Source: Tubiluchus corallicola (Eukaryota; Priapulida; Priapulimorpha; Priapulimorphida; Tubiluchidae). Taken from it: a DNA stretch of 64,000 nucleotides. The notes under the pieces were generated by a model that saw only the letters and a list, made by a program, of their open reading frames with translations, made no database searches and had not been told where the DNA came from. The stretch's first letter is position 1; each line of letters starts with the position of its first letter. Below, one piece after another: positions 35,503 through 47,000 of this stretch. The stretch spans positions 641,501 through 705,500 of the forward strand of contig JAQGDQ010000043.1 of assembly GCA_030141605.1 (NCBI GenBank), given 5' to 3'. Made by a program: the position numbers and the translations under genes.

Positions 35503-37586
35503 ATGTTTTTTACTTTTTTATGGAAGTCTCTAATGAAAAACATATTAAATGAGTACAAAACATTAGAAGATTATACAAGTTATACAAGTGTGTTGCAACT
35601 GATTAAAAATAAAGTAAATTATTAATGTTCATCAACTTTGTACAATAACATTTTGAACACTTTACACATTAAGCATTAACCAAAAAAGTATTGTGATGAA
35701 ATATGTTTTAAACGTCATCAAAATGGTTAATGCGGGTTGGCTGCTCTCACTACACAGAGCCGAGGATTGTCATATTGAAATTTACTGTTTTTATGAGATT
35801 TTAACATTGGTTGATGTCACAAATTCAGCTTTTTCATTACTCTCACTACTCCTGCAAGTTTTCAAAATGAGTTTTATTGAAATCACTCACATTCAAATTC
35901 AAAACACAAAAGAACTAAGCATATGGAAACATTGTATCTATATACATTCACTGTACAGCATATATCATACCTGGATAATTGTACAATGCAAACAAAAGTT
36001 AAAAATCTGACTATACAGAAAATATTAGGCTCATTATCACTGCTGAAATTATATTACTAATGTTGATTATGTAGTTACAAAACACAGCAAAATGACATAT
36101 AGCAATAAAAACAAAAACTAAATAGTCGCAAATTCTATAAAAAAGGATATAAACATAAAATACTAAAAGATTCCTTCAAAATTCTCACATTGAATAAGAC
36201 ACACAATGGCTTAAGCATCCAAGCAAAAAAAGTATGACCGCAGCAACACATTAAAGACAAAGCTTGGGGGCTCTAGGCAATTGATGGCCTATTTTTTGTG
36301 CCCCTCAAGGTTAGTGCCGTCCCCACGGTCCCCATCACCGCACACACAAAATTGAATTTCCGCTGTATTTTATAAAGTATAATGCTACCTGCATATTAGG
36401 CTTGTGCATGTATTAGAGTGTACAAATTAAGTGTTGCTAATTACTTATCTACAGCTTGCGTTAATTTCATTTGAAATTGAACTTATGACTCTATTGTATG
36501 TCCTGGGTCTTCAAGAGCGACAAAAATTTCTACAAGTTCTGTCACATAATGTTCATGTACACAAGCATGACTGTTACCCCTTTTACCTTTCCTTTCCCGT
36601 ATTACGCTCCTAAAGGCTTCGATTCTTTTAGATTTATCCGCCATAATTAGATAAACGCTAATGCAAGAAACTTTTTTTATTAAATGAACACATCATTAAT
36701 GTCTGCATAGGATGTCGTAATCTGAGGAAGCAGCAGGTAAAGCAAAAGTGTTTTGCTTAGGGAAGACAGCTGCGTGTTAGCATCGATGAGTCATAACACC
36801 TGCTTAATAATGCTAGCAATTTGTTTGATTAAACTAAAGTAGTGTTGTGTAGTTGAGCAATGTCTCAACACTGTGTTACTACTTATACTAAAGTTAAACT
36901 TAAAAATTAAAGAATTACTTCCAGAATTTGGCACCATAGGGAACTGTCTAGTTTGCCTAGTTATAGAACCGGCCCTGGATTAAATACAAATACAGAAAAA
37001 AGACTATGGTGTATGAAAGTATAAATGTACATATAGGACTAGTAATTATTATAAATATTAAGCAACAGCCAATAAACAAAACAACACTCTTGTAAATAAT
37101 TAACAGAAAACATAAAGATGCTAGAATGGAAAAATAGTAACTGGTGCATTAGTATAAATGATGAATATATAACTCTCAAAATATCTAAACAAAAATATAA
37201 GTATAAAATAAAATAAAACTATAGCAATGAATGACAAATGGACTATCATTTATATTTTTAACTATAACTCTTATTCTGAAACCAGCAACTTACAAAAGTT
37301 CCTTTAGCCAAAAAGCTTAACCTCAAAAATAGAGTACGAAATACAAATCTACCTGCATCAGTTGACAGAAATCTGAGTAAATAACAAACTAAATTATCCC
37401 TTACTTGAAAAATAATGGCATAGCCAATTTCACAATGAGATCATTCAGTTTTTAAGCAGAAAAAATTACCAATTAATAATACCTGCATAAAAAACTCATG
37501 TTAACTCTGTGATTTGGTGTCACCAAGGTCTCATCACATCATCCTGTTCTTCATGGTTTAAACAAGGCTAAGGGCTTCTAGCACCG
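35503..37586. other. Convergent intergenic region and probable 3' untranslated sequences
   Basis: This lies between the 3' ends of the plus-strand ZP gene and the minus-strand F-box gene. It is AT-rich, with a possible final ZP-gene exon at 35758-35804 and hAT-like debris (36250-36320 and 36920-36977). On the minus strand the first AATAAA I find after the F-box stop is at 36676-36681. No other gene is recognised. Confidence 0.45.
36920..36977 (-). mobile_element. hAT-like MITE end fragment
   Basis: In reverse complement it reads CAGGGCCGGTTCTATAACTA then GGCAAACTAGACAGTTCCCT, a common form of hAT MITE terminus. A GC-rich segment near 36250-36320 (GGGGGCTCTAGGCAATTGAT, TGTGCCCCTCAAGG) resembles the interior of such elements and may belong to the same insertion. 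Confidence 0.4.
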
Positions 37587-40500
37587 CTAGCAATCAAAGT
37601 CATAGTCATCCATGCCAAAACCACACTCATCTATGCCAAAACCATAGTCATCCATATCTGAAAACAAATGCATTATCTATATTCTTCAACAACCATTTGA
37701 CGTGAAGGAATTGTAATGGTATTCTACTAAGATTTTTATCCATTAAGATAAGTGTACACAGCCATCACAGCACCTTTTCAATACCATATCATCTTATTTA
37801 GTAAGAACTTAGTAAAATCTTCGATGTCAGAACATATTCTGTAAAATGTACAGGACTGTATTCATAAATTTGTAGTAATGCATTATCAATTGTTTTTAAC
37901 TGTAGAAGCTGGTAAACATACTATATTCATTAGTTCTTTATATTGTATTATTTTGTATTATTAGTTTGTTGAAGGCAACAAAAAACATATCCATTTGTTA
38001 TAAAACCAGTTTCTATTTTCTAAAGCCGTTTTAACCTAGATCTGATACTTCTATTTCATATTGAATTCAATGTTGACATTCACTCTTATAAAGCTTAGGA
38101 ATAACTAAGTACCTGTGTTTTGCAAATATTATTGATACTGTAGGACCTTATTACCATGGTATTTTATCGCACTAATTCAATTATGTTGTTTAGATCGATC
38201 CCAAACAAAATTAACTTGTAGGTCCAACGTTGGCCCTGTAAATGACTTGCCATTGCCCACTGATGGCAGCCAACATTGGTTCAGCCTGTTCTGCTCAGCA
38301 AATGGTTGGGCAGCGTTGGCTCCAATATCGGGTTGGCTTTTACAATGAAATTTGCTTAGGCACAATATATGCTATATACTTATACTATCACATATTAATC
38401 CTCCTTGAATTCATGTGCAGAAGGTATGGGACCAAGTCTAGAATATATAATTTGCCTGAAAGGACATGCATTTTTCTTTTATAGTGTAATTCCAAGTCTA
38501 CAACTACTACTACATTAATTAGTTCTCTTTTGCATTATTCATTAGTTTTAGAGCCATAATGTTTTTTAAAACTCACCACCCGTAATATGGTCAGCTTTGT
38601 CTGGTCGGAGATTAAAAATGCAACGGTTAGCCATGAGAACATTCACATTTCTGTGTTCAGCAACAACGTCCAGATCAATGCTAGTTTCTGCAATGCAGAC
38701 AATTCATTCACATATTGCATTACTAAAATGATCAACAACAACAAATATTTAATAACTGCCAAACAGAATAACGTTATGCTATACTGTTTGACCGTGATTG
38801 TGCAAGTGTTGATACAATGTCTTGTCATGTACGGCAATTACACTACGTGCAAAGTTAAGCAACACCGAGTTTTAGTAAATAAATGTGTGATCACCAGGAA
38901 ACTACTTCTGTGTAGCAAAGGCATATGCACATTGCCCTTAACCAGTTTTCAAAAAAAGAAGAATGTACATATACAATTAAAAGTGGCGAATACATAGTTG
39001 CCACTTCAGTGTTTCATCTTATCAAATTAGTGAAGAATTTAGCAGTTAAACGTTTCTCATCGTTCTTGAAAATATGGTAAATGTTGTTGCCAATTTATCA
39101 GATTTCTATTTATATAATAAAACTACATCATGCCCATGCTCACATGTTAGCTGAGTCATTATTCACTCCAAGATCAATTTCGAAGCATTCAGTAGGAGTT
39201 AATACAAATTTTTGTCAGATAGGCATGTGTGTACATGTAGCATTAAATTCAATGGCAGTTACTTACGACCGGCTATTAACTTAGGTGCACTGTTAATATC
39301 CCTGAGGATGGCAGAGTCTATGAGAGCATAAAGCAGCTTATTAGAGATGAGAATATTGCCACTGATGTCTAGTTCTGCCAGTTTCAGACAAGAGTTAGCT
39401 ACTGTACAAACTCCTGAAAATATAAATAATTTATCTTAAGGAAAGTTATGTATAAATAGTGCCATTCATTTTATATGGTTAGTTTTATGAATGTAAAACA
39501 CATTGTGAATGAATGAATGCTACTAATGTAAAAAAAAATTATAAAGTGGAATGAATCCAAATTTGTTAGAAACGTAAAATGATTTTCCAAACAGTTGTAA
39601 AAATTTGCAGACTTGAATTCAAACAGATCACCACGAAGTTACAGTTTCCCAAATAAAAACATTTTTAATTATATTTTATGCTAGAAGTTGACATTATCTT
39701 CTTTTACACAATTTGTCACACAGCAAGACTGAATTCAGCATTCAAAGACCAGGACTGCTTAGCACAGTGGTGGGACCAGAATCTAGCATATTATTAATGT
39801 TAAGATAAACCGTTGAATATGCATACCCTAATGACGAACATAGCAGTTCCTTTCTGTCTACAATACAGTATGTACTGACTTAATTTCAGCTAATTATTTT
39901 GCAGAAGATTGCACATTAGAAGTTGGCATTAATTATTGTACTTAAGTTTTTTATAGGGGTATAGAATGATTATATCTATTATTGCTGGAAAAAATGTAAC
40001 AATGTACCTTCGTTAGTTATTTTAGGGCAGCCCCGAATCTCTAAGACCTTTAGAAGTCCAGCATTTGCTACTGCAATGATGCCAACATCGGTCACTTTGT
40101 CGAGGTAGTTAATACGTAATGTAGTAAGGTACTTCATGTGGGAAAGCACGAGCATTGCCTCATTAGTAATCTTCAAGCAACTTGAAAGGTCCAATGTGCT
40201 GAAATTAACAAGAAAATGGGTTAATTATGCAGAACTGGGTGGAAACACTGATTAAACCTTGATGTAACTCTAGCTGGTTATAACTAAGTTAAACAAAAAG
40301 ACTCAAGTTTCCCCTCTTTTAGCGGCATAACTAATAGGGGAGTAACCGCACCCCAAGCACATTTTTCAAAATTGGCGCCTTTTCAACAATTTTTAATTCT
40401 TTAGTTCACTTGTGCTATACACAAGTGAAATTGTTTATAAATACACAACTGTGCAATTTTCAAATACAAAATAACAATTACATACTTTTTTAAAACTGTA

Positions 40501-43500
40501 TCTTCCTGGTGTTTTAATTTTAAACGGAAACTTAAAGTGTATAATCAATGCGTTAAAAATTGTTTTGTACATGTCGCTGCACCTTGCTTTATGTTGCTTG
40601 CTCCCCCTAACTCTAGAACCTGACTATGTTCCTGCCCGCTTTTAGATTTCTTTCTACACTCTACAGATACCAAACACAAAAGTTATGCTAATTCTGAATC
40701 TTTCCTAGTACAGCTAATGTTACTGTCTGGCAGTGTTTGTTTAAACAAAACGACACGTCACTAATTACACGTGGATAAAAATTCAAGGAAATTCTGTATG
40801 TTGTAATAAAAGTTTTTTTTTCGCTACCTCAGAAGTTTGCAATGTTTTCCAATGGATGCCATTACATTGTCAGTCACACTACTAACTAAGGAAAGATCCA
40901 AGTACTCCAATTTGAGCAAACATGTCAAATAATACAGGTGCGACTCCGTCACTGTGAACACAAAATAATAAATTTATAATAAGAAAATAAAATTTCCACA
41001 CTGTATGTTTCCAAACATACATGAACTTAAAAAAATATTGTCATTATTATTATTATTTATTCGAACATATTCCTACATAAATATTATTAGAAAAAAGTAT
41101 ATCTAAATTCTAAAGTATATATAAAATTACGATTTCATAACATACGAATGTAGTACAGGTGGTTGTCAATTTACGACTACAGTTTATTCTGCAGGATTGG
41201 TCGTAAGATGACTTGGATGCAAGTCAGATCTGTGTGTTCGAGCACTGTGCTGTTACATATAAGATGTTGTGTGCACACTAAGTATGCCTACATATGAATT
41301 TATCAAAACGGATAGTGTTTTGAAATGAATCTGCTTAAAAATAGACGGAAATATGAGTTACAATTTGTTCTTATAAAGTTGAGCAGTCATTCAGTTACAT
41401 AGGTTGTAAGTCGATGACTATCTGTAGTGTACTTTGTAATGTATTTTTATAATACACATACAAATATGAAATAATTTTAATTGTATGTGTATAACTTTAG
41501 TTACTGTTTTCCTGCTTTATAAACTACCAAATTTATTATATCACATAAATTCATGGTTTTAAAAACTATAAGGATATCAAGCCATTATCTTGACATTACA
41601 AGATCACAACATGTTAATACAGTCGAATCCCGGTAGTAACATTCGGCTTATAACGAAATTTAGTACGACAAATTTATTATGTCCCTGCCAAGGTTATAAT
41701 AAAACCTATCTAATCACATTACTACGAAACTCGTTATTACGAAAACCCCATTTATACGACATTCCCAAAGTCCTGCCAGTATAATTTTAATACAAATAAA
41801 CACTTGTAATACAATTTCTGCAGTGGTCCACGCCATCTAGACTCTAGACACTCTTCGCCTGTTGTCACAGTAACCACAGCTACGTTTTTTACAACAATTA
41901 TGTGTCATAATGTAATGCAAACGCAATTTTTTGTCATAGCTTAGTTTAAATTAGTCAATACGTTCAGCAAAGTATTCAAAGTTTAACTGGCCTCATTAAC
42001 AAATTTTGTTTATAAGAACGTAAGAAAGTAAAATTACTGATTTATTCAAGCAATAAAATGTGAGTTAGTTAATTACAGCACATTTTTACTTTAAGGGAGT
42101 TTTTGAGGTTAAAAATTGTTACAATTTAAAAATTATTCATAGAAATGAGTGTACAAACAACTACCTGCAGTCAAATTGATTGCCAAAAGTCTTCTCACTG
42201 TCATAAAAATTGGCCATTACAGTTTAAAATAGTACATGTTACTGCCTGGCTTCCCATCCCTAAACAACAAGGCCTCGCTTACATATATCCAAGTGTAATA
42301 CCACAGCAGGGGCTGTATAGTAACGTTTTGTTGGGTAGGTTGTGATGTACAGTACATTACAGACTGTACATTCGCGGCAAAAACGTACTGCTGACTCTCT
42401 GGCACCACTAACCCCTTGCTTACTTTAGAGTTTAGACTAACCAGAGCAACTGACTGGTGACACATTGATATAACTTTGCAGTTTGTACTTATGTGAAACA
42501 GGGGGTTAAACAAACTTAAATTATGCTTTCCGACAAAAGAAAACCAAGGAAGAGGCTGTAAGTCTGTTAACTGCCATTTTACATTAGAAAAAAATTCTGT
42601 TTAATGGATAGTACAAAACCCGCTTGATATGAAAAAATATTTTGGTCCATGCAAAAATCGTATTAACGGGATTCGATAGTAGTTTATAATATCTTATGAG
42701 TTACGGATACTTACTCAACTAAATAAATGCACATAAGCAACCCAAATTATAAAGTCTAAAAAATTTTGCACCTTCCCCGGGACTCGAACCCAAGACCATC
42801 TGCTTCCCGGGCAACTATACAAACCATTATGCCACAAAGGCACTCGCAAATCAAATTATTTGGATTTATACACTTACAGTTAAAGATTCCGGCTAAGCTC
42901 ACTTTCTTCAGCTCGGTGAATCCCCATTTCATTTTAGTCAGAGAATGATCAGTGAGTGCCACACAATCCTTCAAATAAAGTTCCTGTAAACAAATTAATT
43001 AACCTATACTTCGTCAAAAGAAAAATGTTTTGAAACAAAAATTCAATTATCAGAACAATTTTAGTATTTTAGCAGAAATTTTTTTGTGCTTAAATTTATT
43101 TTAGTGTTTATAACATGTTGAATAAAAACAAGCATGTTCCACTGACTTATATTTAATCACGAACACGAGAATGCTTCACCTGCTGAGGCCGTTTGCCGGG
43201 TCAACCCCAAATTTATTAAAATTATAAGCAGAGTTTCAGAGCTTCATAACAGACTTAAAAACTGTTTCACTATGCACTGTTTTGAAAGTAGTTTCCAGTA
43301 TTTTTTGCGGTGTTCCCATCGTGGCACCTAATCATTGCAAAACTAGTTTTTGTTATATTTTAATGTGTTATTGAGGCCCCCAACTGATGCTGTCAAGTTG
43401 TTACTTGCAAAATACTGCTATGGTTTTATAAGTGGAATACACAACATATGGTGGTTTATCAATAATTTAAATTACTTATTAAATTAAAATGCAGCATTAT

Positions 43501-44004
43501 TTTGTTTGACTAAATTTTTCTCTAAATTTATATTTACATGTGTAAAATATTACACCTACAATATTAAGTTATTAATAAATTACATACCTGTAAATTTGGA
43601 ACACGTCGTGTGATATTGCTGATGCCTTCGTCCGTCAAGTTACTGCAATTATTCAATACCAAGCACTGCAGCATTGGTCGTAGTTGAAAGAAACACTGTA
43701 AAGTGCATAGCTTATTAAAGCCAAAACAAACCAAAAATTGCTATTGTGAACAAGCAAAAAATTTTCTTCAACAACATAGGAAAGTCTTCATAGTAGTAGT
43801 ACTTACCTTGCCCTTTAAGCGTCGATTATTAGTCAGGTTGACATACTTAAGTGAACGACAATTATGAAACAAGCTCCATAGTCCATTCTTATCAACGGAG
43901 TAGCAGTTTTCCAAACTTACTGACTAAAATACAAACACGTTGCAATTTTTAGTACATGTTTTGACATAACATATTAGCTATTAAGAAACACACTGCTACA
44001 CAGC

Positions 44005-44045
<41 letters not shown>

Positions 44046-47000
44046 CTGTGTAGCATATATATATCATTAATACACTACAGAGGTAAGTAAATATAAATAT
44101 AGGTAATGAGTAACAACAAAAATACATATACAAAACAATAAACAGTATACACAGTTTTGAATTAGTAAATACAAAAACATGTCACTCAGTCCATTTCTAG
44201 TGAAACAATCAATAAATAATCTATGTTGGCAGGTCCAGTAGATTTCATAAACTAGTTTTTCTTCTGCACTATAATTTAAATCCATTTCTTTACTTTCACT
44301 AAAAAAATCTATTTTTAAATAGTTTGCGGTTAGACTTCAGCAACAGTCAAAATTAGACTGGACCATTCAGAATGTTCAGTGACAATAGAATTTTGCTATT
44401 AGTTTGACTAGATGCGCATATACATCTTTAATGATCTTTTACAAAAATGTTAAGAAGGGGTATAGTTTTGGCTATGCAACAAGTCGTATTTGAATGGGAG
44501 TTGTACAGAATAGCTAAAATTCGCGGCAAAGATTTTCTAAATTCCACTGTTGTCAACTTAACGTTACTATTGGGTAGACAAAAGTACCACTTTCCACTAT
44601 ATTTGTTGTATATCAACTAGTAAATTGTATAGTATGCCTACAACTTACTACTACTAAATTAGATACAAGAATTCTGAAAAGAACAACCAATGAGGTAGGT
44701 TACACTATTACCTTACCTGTAATTTTGTGCACTTTTGACTGAGACGTGTGAGAGCAGCAGAACAGAATCTGACATTATTCAAGTTAATACATCGCAAGTT
44801 TGGACAAACATCTCCTAAACACAAGCGATAATATGAAAAAACATACGAAAAACTAATAAAATCACTATTCACATATGTTACATGTGGGAATGTTGTGCTT
44901 GATAGGGATGTAAGCCATTTAAACAATTACTGTGTCTAATAAAATGTGAGTAGATGGGCATGAAATTTTGATGCAGTGTTTTATACGGACTGAGAAAAAA
45001 CTTCTACAAATAATAATTAGAGTTCTTCAACCCATTACACAACTTTGCCAAGAGCCTTCCACTATGAGGTCAATTGCTATGATAGTTAATAGAGAATGCA
45101 TGCAGCTTTCCTTCTAAAACAATTCAACTTCACAACTAATCATATTCTTTAAAAATTATTTCAATATTCAGCAAAAACCAGAAATAACTTGTTTTGTAGA
45201 ATAATTTTGTGGCTTCATACAATTACACAACAGACCATAATATATAACCCATATCTCATTACTATGGTTCAACCCTACATGATCAAACTCTATGATGTGG
45301 ATACTTAGAAAATCACAAGATGGATGTTAAAGCTATCGCTATAATATCAAACCAAGAAAACTGTCTGTCATTATTTATGAGCTTTATCATCAGCAAACAA
45401 AGTTACCATAGCACAAACAAAGTTATAACAAAAATGTAATTTGATAAGCAGTAAAACCGTGCATGTGTTACTGCAGTTCCAGCATGTTGCTTTCACAGAT
45501 TTATAGCATGAAGTTTATAATTTTCAAGAGAAATTTATACCAATGATAAGCAGACTAGCAGACGTGAGAGCATATGGAGAACCTGATATATCAAGCTTCT
45601 GCAAAGAATTGCCACATTTCAACAAGAAGCTCTTCAGAAGGGCATCTGTTAAAGCTGAAAAGTCAATACAATAAGAGACATCTATTATCTGTGACACACA
45701 ACAATTATAAAATTGGGCTATCGTGCATCAATGTTCAGTAGATATTTTACATGGCATAATTAATGAGAAAAAGGTAATTCTCAAAAAATTGACAAATTTT
45801 GAGACTAAAATTGACAAAGCTTATGAAAGAAAACTATAAATACATTATATTTTAGAAAACATATTTGGAAAATGAATGGGCATAAATTCCAATAAAGCTC
45901 ACAAGAAACCCGTCATAGTTGCTGACTAGCAAGGCCATGCAGAACTTTTACGGTATACCACAAATATGACCCATTGCAATCACTAATCGCATTATTGTCG
46001 TCATAGCTATCATTGTCACTGTCGCCATCATTGTCATCAGACTTATTACCATCAGCTTTTTTCTTTTTGCTACCGTTATCATCATCTTTGCCATAATCTC
46101 CATTTTTATCACAATTATCGTAATCATCTTCAATTTTCATAAACAGCAACAATAATGACAAATGACATAATGATTACCATAAACAGTGACAATAAAATAA
46201 ACAAACAGCAGCAACAAGAAAGACAATAGTAACAGCACAAATGCATTAATAGTACAAACACATTTGTAACAACATGGCCTGCATTTGAAAGTGAAAATGC
46301 CACAAAATACACTGTGGACAAAAGAGATTAATTCAAATTATACTGGAACTGCCATACTGCCTCCCCCTAGTTCTCTTGTTGAGGAAAGTTATATACGCTG
46401 TGGAATGATACTAAGACAGCTTTGTCACATCAGTGTCTCACACAATCATCTTTAATATTAAGTACAGTTCCAGTCCCACCACAACACTACTACCATTTAA
46501 AACAATGTGAGTTTACTACTGAGAGCTAGGTAGCTTGATAACAAAAAAGTATCCTCTTAATGATATTGTTTGTTTCTTAGGTATTCTAAAGAAATTTTGC
46601 TTAAGCACAATACATACGGTACTTATCAAAAAGACTGAACATGCCGTTGAAGCTAAGAGATTTATCGCTTCTCCACATGGCTAGGGATAATGTATGCCAA
46701 CGATGACAAACCATTCCTATTCTTACTCTATCCTGAAAAAATATTTTCAAAATAGCACTTTAACATTTGAGCTCACGACACAAATTGCATTAAAATTATT
46801 TAAACTGTTCTTAATCTACAACTATTACCTACTAAAACAGTACTAAATTCCTATGATACCATAGGCCTGCATAGATGCAATTGGTATATATAAATATTGT
46901 TGCTAAGCAACGTATAACATACAAATTATTAATATGTGAAATATTATGTTGCAGTTTACCTTTAAGCACAAGAAACTAAATGTGTACATGAGCACATCAT

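Noticed and set aside
45913-46321. Asp/Asn-rich minus-strand frames as F-box gene exons
   Set aside because: They are low-complexity tracts, and neighbouring exons 46618-46732 and 45541-45654 join in phase without them.
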